Assembly (NCBI GenBank): GCA_943788095.1 | Contig: CALSOZ010000010.1 | Location: 1 to 64,000 of the forward strand | DNA from: an uncultured Flavobacteriaceae bacterium | GTDB lineage: Bacteria; Bacteroidota; Bacteroidia; Flavobacteriales; Flavobacteriaceae | Reading direction: 5' to 3' | Length of the DNA stretch: 64,000 nt | Program-made: the position numbers and the translations under genes | Notes under the pieces: generated by a model | Seen by the model: the letters and a program-made list of their open reading frames with translations, nothing else | Database searches by the model: none | Told to the model about the DNA's origin: nothing | Shown here: piece by piece, positions 46,569-56,133 of the stretch | Position numbering within the stretch: position 1 is the stretch's first letter | How the letters are laid out: each line of letters opens with the position of its first letter

Positions 46569-47327
46569 ATGAAATATAAATTCATTCAAATTTTCGGGTT
46601 TCTTTCGTTGTTTTTCTCTTGTGACAATTCGAAACAACTCACCAAAATTGAGACTCGTAATGTTTCTGTTACTGCCGATTTGGCGCCTAACGAAGCTGTT
46701 GAGTCCTATGTAGAACCCTATAAAACACACGTTGAGAGTGCCATGAATACTGTGCTGAGCTATGCGCCCAAAACCCATTCAAAAAATGACGGACGCTATA
46801 ACACTGCCCTGGGAAATATGATGGCAGATGCCGTGATGGAACTTTCAAATCCTGTTTTTAAGAGTAGAACCGGGGAAAATATCGACATGGTTTTATTGAA
46901 TCAGGGTGGGATCCGATCTATTTTACCTAAAGGAGATGTGACTCATAAAACCGCTTTTAGCATTATGCCTTTTGAAAATAGTGTGGTGGTGACGGCGCTG
47001 AAAGGATCGGTTGTTTTAGAACTCGTTTCCTACTTAAAAGATTTTGGAAAAGCGCATCCCATTTCGGGGCTGAAATTAGTGCTCAATGCAGATCACAGCT
47101 TCCAATCTATATTGATGAATGGTCAAAAAATTGAGCCTTCTGAAACCTATTATGTGGCCACCAACGATTACTTATATAACGGTGGCGATCGAATGGATTT
47201 TTTCAAAAAAAGCGATACTTTATATGACTTAAATTATAAAATTAGAAATGTGTTGATCGACTATTTTACAAAATACGACACCCTCAACCCAACAAGTGAC
47301 CAACGCTATATAAAGCTAAAAAAATAA
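46569..47327 (+). CDS. 5'-nucleotidase C-terminal-domain lipoprotein
   Basis: A 252-residue lipoprotein (lipobox LFFSC, Cys 18). It matches the C-terminal substrate-binding domain of UshA-type 5'-nucleotidases: NTALGNMMADAV, LNQGGIRS, FSIMPFENSVV, and YVATNDYLYNGGDRMDFF with the nucleobase-stacking aromatics. The metallophosphatase half is encoded by the next gene, 3 bp downstream. The pair should form a split periplasmic or surface nucleotidase. Confidence 0.9.
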   Translation: MKYKFIQIFGFLSLFFSCDNSKQLTKIETRNVSVTADLAPNEAVESYVEPYKTHVESAMNTVLSYAPKTHSKNDGRYNTALGNMMADAVMELSNPVFKSRTGENIDMVLLNQGGIRSILPKGDVTHKTAFSIMPFENSVVVTALKGSVVLELVSYLKDFGKAHPISGLKLVLNADHSFQSILMNGQKIEPSETYYVATNDYLYNGGDRMDFFKKSDTLYDLNYKIRNVLIDYFTKYDTLNPTSDQRYIKLKK

Positions 47328-47330
47328 GGT

Positions 47331-48248
47331 ATGAAACGTAGAAATTTTATTCAAAAAACAGCTGCTTCCACCGCGCTCCTTTCCATGGGCGGAGTGGGAT
47401 TATCCTCATTTTCGAACTCAAAAGCAAGCAAAATAACGATTCTTCATACCAATGATGTGCACAGTCATATTGAACCCTTTGGACCCAATGAGGGAAACAA
47501 TGCCAACAAAGGCGGCGTGGCCAGACGTGCCACACTGATTGAAAATGTGCGAAACGAAAATCCAAACACCCTGCTCTTAGATGCCGGTGATATTTTTCAA
47601 GGAACCCCTTACTTTAATTTTTTTGGTGGTGAAGTTGAGTTTAAACTGATGAGCATGCTCAAATATGATGTTGCTACCATAGGAAACCACGACTTTGACA
47701 ACGGCATTGAAGGGCTTTACAAACAACTTCCACATGCAAATTTTGACTTTGTATCGGCCAATTATGATTTTTCGAATACGATCATGGATACCCATGTAAA
47801 ACCGTATAAATTATTCAATAAAGGCGGCGTCAAAATTGGAGTGTTTGGGTTAGGCATTGAACTCCTTGGACTGGTGAATAAAGAGGCATTTAAAGAAACG
47901 ACTTACCTCGATCCGATTGAAATAGCGCAAGACATGAGTCGGATTTTAAAAGATGACGAAAAGTGTGACCTAGTTATTTGCATCTCTCACCTTGGCTATG
48001 CATATAAAAACGAACCAACCAAAATATCCGATTTAAAACTCGCAAAAGCCACCAAAAATATCGATTTGATTATTGGAGGCCATACCCATACCTTTTTAGA
48101 CAAGCCTACTGTGGAAACCAATGCCGAAGGCAAAAAAGTATTGGTCAATCAAGTGGGATGTTACGGCCTTTATGTAGGGAAAATAGACTTCTATTTTGAT
48201 GAACATTCCAAGAAAGCTAGCTTTGATGAAGGGCCCTTAATTGTATAA
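47331..48248 (+). CDS. Tat-exported metallophosphatase (5'-nucleotidase N-terminal domain)
   Basis: A 305-residue calcineurin-like phosphoesterase with an N-terminal twin-arginine signal (KRRNFIQKTA followed by a hydrophobic stretch). Metal-binding motifs are in order: HTNDVHSH, DAGDIFQG, GNHDFDNG, ISHLGY and GGHTHTF. The C-terminal nucleotidase domain is absent from this chain but encoded immediately upstream as a lipoprotein. Together they would hydrolyse extracellular nucleotides to nucleoside and phosphate. A hairpin terminator follows. Confidence 0.92.
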   Translation: MKRRNFIQKTAASTALLSMGGVGLSSFSNSKASKITILHTNDVHSHIEPFGPNEGNNANKGGVARRATLIENVRNENPNTLLLDAGDIFQGTPYFNFFGGEVEFKLMSMLKYDVATIGNHDFDNGIEGLYKQLPHANFDFVSANYDFSNTIMDTHVKPYKLFNKGGVKIGVFGLGIELLGLVNKEAFKETTYLDPIEIAQDMSRILKDDEKCDLVICISHLGYAYKNEPTKISDLKLAKATKNIDLIIGGHTHTFLDKPTVETNAEGKKVLVNQVGCYGLYVGKIDFYFDEHSKKASFDEGPLIV

Positions 48249-48283
48249 AACGCTAAAAACTAACACACACCACTAACTGTTAA

Positions 48284-48321
48284 AATCATGTATTTCTTTG
48301 GAAATACATGATTATTTTTTA
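48284..48321 (+). terminator. Strong hairpin terminator
   Basis: AATCATGTATTTC pairs perfectly with GAAATACATGATT around loop TTTG (13 bp), followed by ATTTTTTA. It ends the nucleotidase operon. Confidence 0.85.
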
Positions 48322-48574
48322 CTTTTAACTCAGACTTAGATCCCAAATCTGATTCTTCATAAGTAGCTTGACCGAAGTTTTAGATATTATTTTAGTGAAT
48401 TACACAATAGAAAGGTTCCGATATCTGTCTGATGAAGGCGTTATCAAGACCTGAAAACTTATTGTAATATGGGGTTTATATTAGTAACCCCAGGAAAACA
48501 GAGGGCAACTAGAATACAATTTTAAGAACTAAAAAACACTGATTATCAATACTATATATGAAATAATTGAACAT

Positions 48575-48716
48575 CCGCTGCGCAAAGTCTCCCGACTTCG
48601 CGCAACTAAAAAAAAGCATAAAATGAAATGTAAATTTTGAAGTGTTAAAATAAATTTTATACTTAAAAATAACGAGAGTTATATAAAATCAAAGTCGGGA
48701 GACTTTGCGCAGCAGG
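48575..48716. repeat. Inverted pair of REP-like hairpins, family A
   Basis: The 26-bp arm at 48575-48600 (begins CCGCTGCGCAAAGTC) recurs inverted at 48691-48716 (ends GACTTTGCGCAGCAGG) with two mismatches. Each arm folds on itself around the TCCC loop (AAGTC/GACTT). Confidence 0.65.
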
Positions 48717-48936
48717 GCGTCAATTGGCTCGAAGCGCATTAAGTTGAAACGTTAAAGTTTTTATTTTTTTGGAACTTTATACTTTTTTTTATAAGTTTAT
48801 CAGTGATTTAAATCCCCAGATCTGAATCTTCAATACCCAATTCAACCAGTTGTAAGCAATTATTTTATTTGAATTTTAGAAACACTTGGGGAACTAGAGT
48901 GGCACAATACACGCCAATTTGGGATGTATTGAACCA

Positions 48937-49072
48937 CCCCCGCTAGCGCGAGCGTCCCGCTCGTGACAGCAAGTGTAAGAAGAAAAAAAATGAATAGAAA
49001 ATATATAAAACAAGTATATGAATAGTATTAGTTTGTTTTCGGCACAAGCAAGATGCTTGCGCCAGCAGGGGG
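48937..49072. repeat. Inverted pair of REP-like hairpins, family B (BIME-like)
   Basis: Two 33-nt arms, 48937-48969 and 49040-49072, are inverted copies differing mainly by transitions. Each has a C-run head, CGCTAGCGC or TGCTGGCGC, and an internal hairpin (CGAGCG-TCC-CGCTCG and CAAGCA-TCT-TGCTTG). The stem changes are paired. No RAYT transposase gene is in the window. Confidence 0.65.
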
Positions 49073-49183
49073 AATATACTGACTTAAATAATTTCGAAAT
49101 AAAATTTACAAGAAGACTGATGCTTGTCATGAAGAATCTTTATGAAAGTAATGGACTAGAATATTTAGGATAAAAACGTAGCC

Positions 49184-49329
49184 CCGCTGTTCGAAGTCTC
49201 CGCTGCGCAAAGTCTCCCGACTTTGAGTTGTGTTTCGCAAAGCTTGACTTCGTCTAAACTTTGATTCCACGTCTTTGTGGTACATGAAAAATGAAAAAAC
49301 ACCCGCTGTTCGAAGTCTCTGACTTTGAG
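49184..49329. repeat. Further copies of REP-like family A
   Basis: CCGCTGTTCGAAGTCTC occurs at 49184-49200 and 49303-49319. Between them 49200-49224 repeats the family A arm seen at 48575 in direct orientation. GACTTTGAG follows two of the copies. Confidence 0.55.
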
Positions 49330-49377
49330 CTTGGTGTTCTAAACTCCATAAAACAAAAAATAAATTACAAAAAAAAT

Positions 49378-51387
<2,010 letters not shown>

Positions 51388-51480
51388 CTATCTAAATATT
51401 TAGCACCACTAAGATATAAAAATGAGTGATACTCAGAACCCAATTCGAGAGATTTTATCAGCAATTTAGTCAACAAAAAA

Positions 51481-52329
51481 TCAACGTTTTTTGGCGCGAA
51501 TCAGTCTGGGTTTGGTGAAAATATCTGTTTTTAATTGAACCTCTTCAAAAAGATCCGAGGAAAAAAGTGCTTTGGTCTCTTCTCCCAAATATTCATTGAT
51601 TTCAAAATACAGAAAGCCGTCTTTTTTAAGGTTGATTTTACTCAGTTCAACAATGGAGTTATAAAACAAAAGTGGAACATCGTTTTCGACAAACAATGCT
51701 AGATGTGGCTCATGTTCTAACACATTGGGTGCCATGAACTTTTTTTCAAATTCTCGAACATACGGCGGATTGGACACGATGATATCAAAGGACCCATCGG
51801 CACTGGTCCACTCCAAAACATTTGCTTCTATACAAGTAATTTGCACTTCATGTTGTTTGGCATTTTGCTGAACGATTGACAACGCTTCTGGGCTCACATC
51901 CAAAGCATAGACCGCTGCCTGTGGCAAATGTTTTGCCAAACTGATTGCAATACACCCCGATCCAGCACCAATATCTAAAATTTTAAGCGGTTGATTTGGA
52001 TTTGCATCTTTTAAAATCCAAGCCACCAATTCTTCCGTTTCGGGCCGTGGAATTAACACCTTAGAATTGACACTAAAATCTAACCCATAAAAAGAGGTTT
52101 TTCCTAATACATACTGAATGGGTTCATACGTTAATAAACGACCCATGGCCGCCTCAAAAAACTCAAATGTATCGGGGGTCATATGCGTTTCAGCCTTTAG
52201 ACTGATATCAATTCGTTTGAAATTCAACCGGTCTTCGCACAAGAGGTTAAAAAAAGACGTTATTTCTTCTTTAGGATAATACCCTAGAAGTCCATTTTGA
52301 AAAAAATCCTGAAGTGCTTTTAGTTGCAT
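51481..52329 (-). CDS. prmC: Peptide chain release factor N5-glutamine methyltransferase
   Basis: A 282-residue SAM-dependent enzyme that methylates the GGQ glutamine of release factors. The SAM loop DIGAGSGCIAI and the catalytic NPPY (IIVSNPPYVRE) are clear. The N-terminal helical domain binds the release factor. ATG 52329 overlaps the stop of the GNAT gene (TAATG) and gives the normal N-terminus; the longer TTG form at 52350 is less likely. Confidence 0.94.
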   Translation of the reverse strand: MQLKALQDFFQNGLLGYYPKEEITSFFNLLCEDRLNFKRIDISLKAETHMTPDTFEFFEAAMGRLLTYEPIQYVLGKTSFYGLDFSVNSKVLIPRPETEELVAWILKDANPNQPLKILDIGAGSGCIAISLAKHLPQAAVYALDVSPEALSIVQQNAKQHEVQITCIEANVLEWTSADGSFDIIVSNPPYVREFEKKFMAPNVLEHEPHLALFVENDVPLLFYNSIVELSKINLKKDGFLYFEINEYLGEETKALFSSDLFEEVQLKTDIFTKPRLIRAKKR

Positions 52330-52805
52330 TATAAAGTTTTTAGCATCCAAATCCCACAGGAATTATGCCCCGTATTACCCATTGGACTTTCTAAGGAATT
52401 AAAATTGTTTTGTTGATATAATTTTTGTGCGGTTTCTAATGTTGAAAGGGTTTCTAAATAGCATTGCTTGTAGCCCATCGTTTTGGCCGCTTCTAAACAT
52501 ACCTGAAGCAGTTTTCTGCCATAGCCTTTTCCACGTATTTCATGAGAAAAATACATTTTTTGAAGTTCACAAATCGTTGTTGATTCATCCGTTAGGCCTT
52601 TAATGCCTCCACCGCCTTTGACAATCCCATTTTCTTCAATTACAAAATAAACCGCGTTTTTCTCTTGATAGGATTCAAACATTCGGGTGGTTTCTATATC
52701 TTCGTATGCTGTCCCTGTTAAAGGAAGTCCAAGTTCAATAAATGTCGATTTTATGATGGATTCGATTTGTAAATTGTCCTCAAATTTAATTTCTCTAATA
52801 CGCAT
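52329..52805 (-). CDS. GNAT family N-acetyltransferase
   Basis: A 158-residue single-domain acetyltransferase. The acetyl-CoA pyrophosphate loop is seen as EIRGKGYGRKLL and strand 4 as TICELQKMYF. The substrate is unknown. It is translationally coupled to prmC. Confidence 0.85.
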   Translation of the reverse strand: MRIREIKFEDNLQIESIIKSTFIELGLPLTGTAYEDIETTRMFESYQEKNAVYFVIEENGIVKGGGGIKGLTDESTTICELQKMYFSHEIRGKGYGRKLLQVCLEAAKTMGYKQCYLETLSTLETAQKLYQQNNFNSLESPMGNTGHNSCGIWMLKTL

Positions 52806-52869
52806 GTAATGGATACCAATTAATAAATCTTATTTTTGTTGTTCGAAGATACATATAAAACCCAAAAAA

Positions 52870-53334
52870 ATGATGAAAAAAATCACAATCCTACTCCTAA
52901 TTATGCTAACGACTGGCTGCTCTGTAAAGGAGAAACCCATCTTTATTAAAGTCGATGCTATAAAGCTATTAGAATCTAATTCACGAAAAATTACCTTAAC
53001 TGCTGATGCGCTTTTTAAAAACCCAAACGACATTGGAGGTCACTTAAATACCGAAGGGGTCAATGTTTATGTCAATGATATTTTAATGGGATTTGTTAGT
53101 GCCGAAGAATTTAAAGTCCCTGCTAATAAAGATTTTAGAGTCCCGCTTCAAATCGATATTGATCCTAAAAAACTTTTTGACAAAAACCCAGATGGATTTT
53201 TGGGTGGACTCCTAAATAGTGTCATCAATCAATCCTTGTCCGTCAAGTACGAAGGCGTTATCAACTTTAAAACTTTCGGTTTCACCTATAAATATCCCAT
53301 TAGTAAAACCGAAGCTATAAAAATCAAATTATAA
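52870..53334 (+). CDS. LEA14-like lipoprotein
   Basis: A 154-residue lipoprotein (LTTGC lipobox, start at ATG 52870 or 52873). The body is a water-stress/LEA type 2 beta sandwich (ITLTADALFKNPNDIG, VYVNDILMG, FKVPANKDFRVPLQID). It is probably anchored to the envelope with unknown function. Its stop overlaps the start of the ribD frame. Confidence 0.8.
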   Translation: MMKKITILLLIMLTTGCSVKEKPIFIKVDAIKLLESNSRKITLTADALFKNPNDIGGHLNTEGVNVYVNDILMGFVSAEEFKVPANKDFRVPLQIDIDPKKLFDKNPDGFLGGLLNSVINQSLSVKYEGVINFKTFGFTYKYPISKTEAIKIKL

Positions 53335-54335
53335 TCACCCACGAACATTACATAGCACGTTGTATTGAGATCGCTAAAAATGGCTTAGGGACTACGGCAC
53401 CAAACCCTATGGTGGGTTGTGTGATTGTGGTGAAGGATGAAATTATTGCAGAAGGTTATACCAGTCCTTATGGTGGCGCACATGCCGAAGTAAATGCTAT
53501 TAATTCTGTTAAAAATCTGGAGCTTCTTAAACAGGCCACTTTATATGTGACTTTGGAACCATGCGCTCATTTTGGAAAAACACCGCCCTGTAGCGATTTG
53601 ATCATCGGTCATAAAATTCCAAAAATTGTGATTGGTTGTTTAGATGAGCACGATAAAGTTTGTGGAAAAGGGATTTCAAAACTAAAGGCAGCGGGCTGCG
53701 AAGTGATCGTGGGAGTTTTAGAAGCAGAATGTAAAGACCATCACAAACGCTTTTTAACGTATCATCATAAAAAGCGTCCTTATATTATACTAAAATGGGC
53801 TGAGACTAATGATGGGTTCATTGCGCCACTCTCTAAAGCTGAAACTAAACCCGTTTGGATCAGCAATTCGCAGTCCAGACAACTGGTCCACCAATGGCGT
53901 GCTGAAGAACAAGCCATTTTGGTCGGAGCAAATACAGTGATTCAAGACAATCCTCGTCTCACCACTAGAGCGGTCGCCGGTCCAAACCCAATTCGGGTGG
54001 TGATCGATCTCAACAATTCGCTGCCAGATTCCTCCCATATATTTAACTCAGAAGCAAAAACAATTCGACTCACCTCCAATGAGGTGGACACAAACAAACC
54101 GCTAGCCGAACAACTGTGTGCTATACTATATGAACACCATATCACTTCTATCATTATTGAAGGCGGCCTAAAAACACTTCAAGCATTTATAGCGGCAAAT
54201 CTTTGGGATGAAGCACGTATATTTTCGAGTGAGATGAATTTATCTAAGGGAATTCAAAAACCAAAAATCAATGGAACTTTAATTACTAAAAAGAGAATTG
54301 AATCCGATACCTTAAAAACTTTTATGAATGATTAA
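53328..54335 (+). CDS. ribD: Riboflavin biosynthesis deaminase/reductase
   Basis: A bifunctional enzyme of riboflavin synthesis, about 335 residues. The N-terminal deaminase has zinc ligands in HAEVNAI and CAHFGKTPPC. The C-terminal reductase shows WAETNDGFIA, the NADPH-binding VGANTVIQDNPRLT and IIEGGLKTL. Homology clearly extends upstream of the first ATG (53409) through HEHYIARCIEIAKNGLG to 53328. The frame opens with ATT ATA ATC and no standard start, so ATT 53328 (or ATA 53331) is probably used. One base change (ATA to ATG) would recreate a normal ATG. Confidence 0.9.
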   Translation: MIITHEHYIARCIEIAKNGLGTTAPNPMVGCVIVVKDEIIAEGYTSPYGGAHAEVNAINSVKNLELLKQATLYVTLEPCAHFGKTPPCSDLIIGHKIPKIVIGCLDEHDKVCGKGISKLKAAGCEVIVGVLEAECKDHHKRFLTYHHKKRPYIILKWAETNDGFIAPLSKAETKPVWISNSQSRQLVHQWRAEEQAILVGANTVIQDNPRLTTRAVAGPNPIRVVIDLNNSLPDSSHIFNSEAKTIRLTSNEVDTNKPLAEQLCAILYEHHITSIIIEGGLKTLQAFIAANLWDEARIFSSEMNLSKGIQKPKINGTLITKKRIESDTLKTFMND

Positions 54336-54945
54336 CACGCTTATTTTTGATTTTGGAGATGTCTTTATCAACTTAGACAAAGCAGCGATTGAACGTTCTT
54401 TAATAAACTTAGGAGTGCCCTCGATTACAGAAGACATGCTTCAAACCGCGATGCAATATGAAAAAGGATTGATCAAAACTGAAGAATTTGTAACATCATT
54501 GACGACCAAATACCCTGCTATCAGTGCGGCACAATTTAAAAAAGCATGGAATGCAATTATTTTAGATTTTCCTGAATACCGTTTAGAGTTTATAGAAAAC
54601 TTATCCACAATAAAAAAATATAACCTTATACTATTAAGTAACACGAATGCGCTGCATATTGAGCAAGTGATTGAAAACATGTCCTTATATAGATACGAAC
54701 GTTTTAAAAGTTGTTTTGATCGATTCTATTTATCCCATGAACTATCTTTAAGAAAACCCGATGCATCCATCTATCAGTATGTATTGAAGGAGAATCAACT
54801 CGAAGCCAAATCTTGTTTTTTTGTAGATGACACGAGAGAAAACACACAAGCAGCTTCGCAACTTGGGCTTCACACTTGGAATATAGACCCATTAAAAGAG
54901 GATGTTATAAATTTATTCAGCAATCCAATCTTTTCAAAGTCCTAA
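54328..54945 (+). CDS. HAD-family hydrolase, YihX-like
   Basis: A 205-residue haloacid dehalogenase-type phosphatase. Motif I starts at D8 (FDFGDVF), motif II is LLSNTNA, the lysine is in LRKPDASIY, and motif IV is FFVDDTREN. The helical cap matches YihX-type enzymes that dephosphorylate small sugar phosphates; the real substrate is unknown. It overlaps ribD by 8 bp. It is not evidently the missing riboflavin-pathway phosphatase, though the position would allow it. Confidence 0.87.
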   Translation: MINTLIFDFGDVFINLDKAAIERSLINLGVPSITEDMLQTAMQYEKGLIKTEEFVTSLTTKYPAISAAQFKKAWNAIILDFPEYRLEFIENLSTIKKYNLILLSNTNALHIEQVIENMSLYRYERFKSCFDRFYLSHELSLRKPDASIYQYVLKENQLEAKSCFFVDDTRENTQAASQLGLHTWNIDPLKEDVINLFSNPIFSKS

Positions 54946-54953
54946 CATCTGTG

Positions 54954-55556
54954 TTGTCCTATAAAACCATATCAAAGCCTTCTGATGAAATTCTGTATAA
55001 AGACAAAGGAAGTAAATTTTTTGGCTATGCATTTCCGATTAAAACAGATAACGAAGTTAAAGAATTTATAAAAATACTTAAACAAAATCATGTAAGCGCA
55101 GGACACTTTTGTTACGCCTACCAATACGGTATTGAAACCCCGTATTACAGAGCTTCGGATGATGGCGAACCTTCAAACAGTGCGGGTTTACCAATTTATG
55201 GGCAAATACAAGCTTTTGAGGTTACAAATATTTTAGTGGTGGTCGTTCGCTATTTTGGAGGTACAAAATTGGGCGTTGGGGGTTTAATAAGTGCTTATAA
55301 AGCAACTGCAAAATTATCTTTAGAGGCGAGTAAAATTCAAACTTTGGATATTTTAATCCCTTTCAAACTTTCGTTTGAGTACCAGGATTTAAGCATAGTG
55401 ATGCGAATTATCAAAAAGCAGCAGCTTATTTTAGAATCTCAGCGCTTAGAAATGGAATGTGAAATGGTCATTTTAGTCAAAAAAAGCGGACAAATAAACT
55501 TTGAAACTACTTTTGAGGCATTTCATAAAATTAAAGTTGAAATTTTAAACGATTAA
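54954..55556 (+). CDS. YigZ/IMPACT family protein
   Basis: A 200-residue protein of the UPF0029/IMPACT family (FFGYAFPIKT, HFCYAYQYG, ASDDGEPSNSAG, VVRYFGGTKLGVGGLI). The eukaryotic relative modulates translational control; in bacteria the role is unclear. The start is not ATG: GTG 54951 or TTG 54954. TTG gives LSYKTISKPS, which matches relatives that start MSYKTI. Its stop is interlocked with the thioesterase stop on the other strand. Confidence 0.87.
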   Translation: MSYKTISKPSDEILYKDKGSKFFGYAFPIKTDNEVKEFIKILKQNHVSAGHFCYAYQYGIETPYYRASDDGEPSNSAGLPIYGQIQAFEVTNILVVVVRYFGGTKLGVGGLISAYKATAKLSLEASKIQTLDILIPFKLSFEYQDLSIVMRIIKKQQLILESQRLEMECEMVILVKKSGQINFETTFEAFHKIKVEILND

Positions 55557-55945
55557 ATGTGCAGTTTGTCTAAAATATATTGCGGACAACGCATCGGAAA
55601 ATTGGATTTCATGTTAATAAATGCTAATTTGGTGTGGGCTGTTGTTAGTAATTCGCCGCTAGAGTTATGAATTTCGTAATTAAATTCGATAGAAGCTGTA
55701 GGTCGTTTTAAAAGCGTGGTTGAAATCGTTAAAACATCATCATAACATGCTGATTTTTTGTAGTTTATACTTAAAGACACGACTGGCAACATAACGTTAT
55801 TCGCCTCCATCTCTTTGTAAGAAACTCCTAAAGCAGTGAGCCACTCCAAACGTCCAATTTCCAGATACTGAGCATAGTTACCATGATACACAACCCCCAT
55901 TTGATCAGTTTCTCCGTATCTTACTTTAATCTTTGTTTGATGCAT
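55553..55945 (-). CDS. Acyl-CoA thioesterase, YbgC/FadM type hotdog fold
   Basis: A 130-residue single hotdog domain (RYGETDQMGVVYHGNYAQYLEIGR with the catalytic Asp in TDQMG). It hydrolyses acyl-CoA thioesters, possibly linked to membrane lipid metabolism as for Tol-Pal-associated YbgC, although no tol genes are near. The stop codon shares bases with that of the IMPACT gene. Confidence 0.9.
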   Translation of the reverse strand: MHQTKIKVRYGETDQMGVVYHGNYAQYLEIGRLEWLTALGVSYKEMEANNVMLPVVSLSINYKKSACYDDVLTISTTLLKRPTASIEFNYEIHNSSGELLTTAHTKLAFINMKSNFPMRCPQYILDKLHI

Positions 55946-56133
55946 AATGGTATAATAAAATTTGTATATTTATAAAAATTAAACCTGCGAAAAAAATATT
56001 ACAAATTCAATATAAATTGATTTTTTTTTTTGAAAATTTGTTCACATATTTGTCATATCAAATTATACCAAACTCTCCCCCCAATGATGTGTGTTCTTTG
56101 ATTTCAATAACTAACTAGAATTAACTAACTTAA

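Larger units (their letters stand above)
48322..49377. other. Gene-free repeat-rich intergenic region
   Basis: About 1.05 kb without a credible gene; the small open frames here have no recognisable product. It holds two REP-like hairpin families (48575-48716 and 49184-49329; 48937-49072) and a weak direct duplication (48327-48400 against 48799-48876). The GC-rich hairpins stand out from very AT-rich spacer. It looks like a landing site for small repeats between nucleotidase and ligA transcripts. Confidence 0.65.

Noticed and set aside
48894-49130. Small minus-strand open frame across the REP-like doublet
   Set aside because: It reads through both hairpins, has no recognisable domain and no conserved start context.
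48575-49330. CRISPR array
   Set aside because: Repeats are inverted as well as direct, unequal in length and irregularly spaced, with no cas genes nearby.
53200-53330. FMN riboswitch before ribD
   Set aside because: ribD overlaps the upstream coding region, leaving no space for the conserved RFN structure.
55946-56133. Origin of replication upstream of dnaA
   Set aside because: The stretch is AT-rich but has no TTATCCACA-like DnaA boxes or iterons, and dnaN/recF/gyrB are not adjacent.
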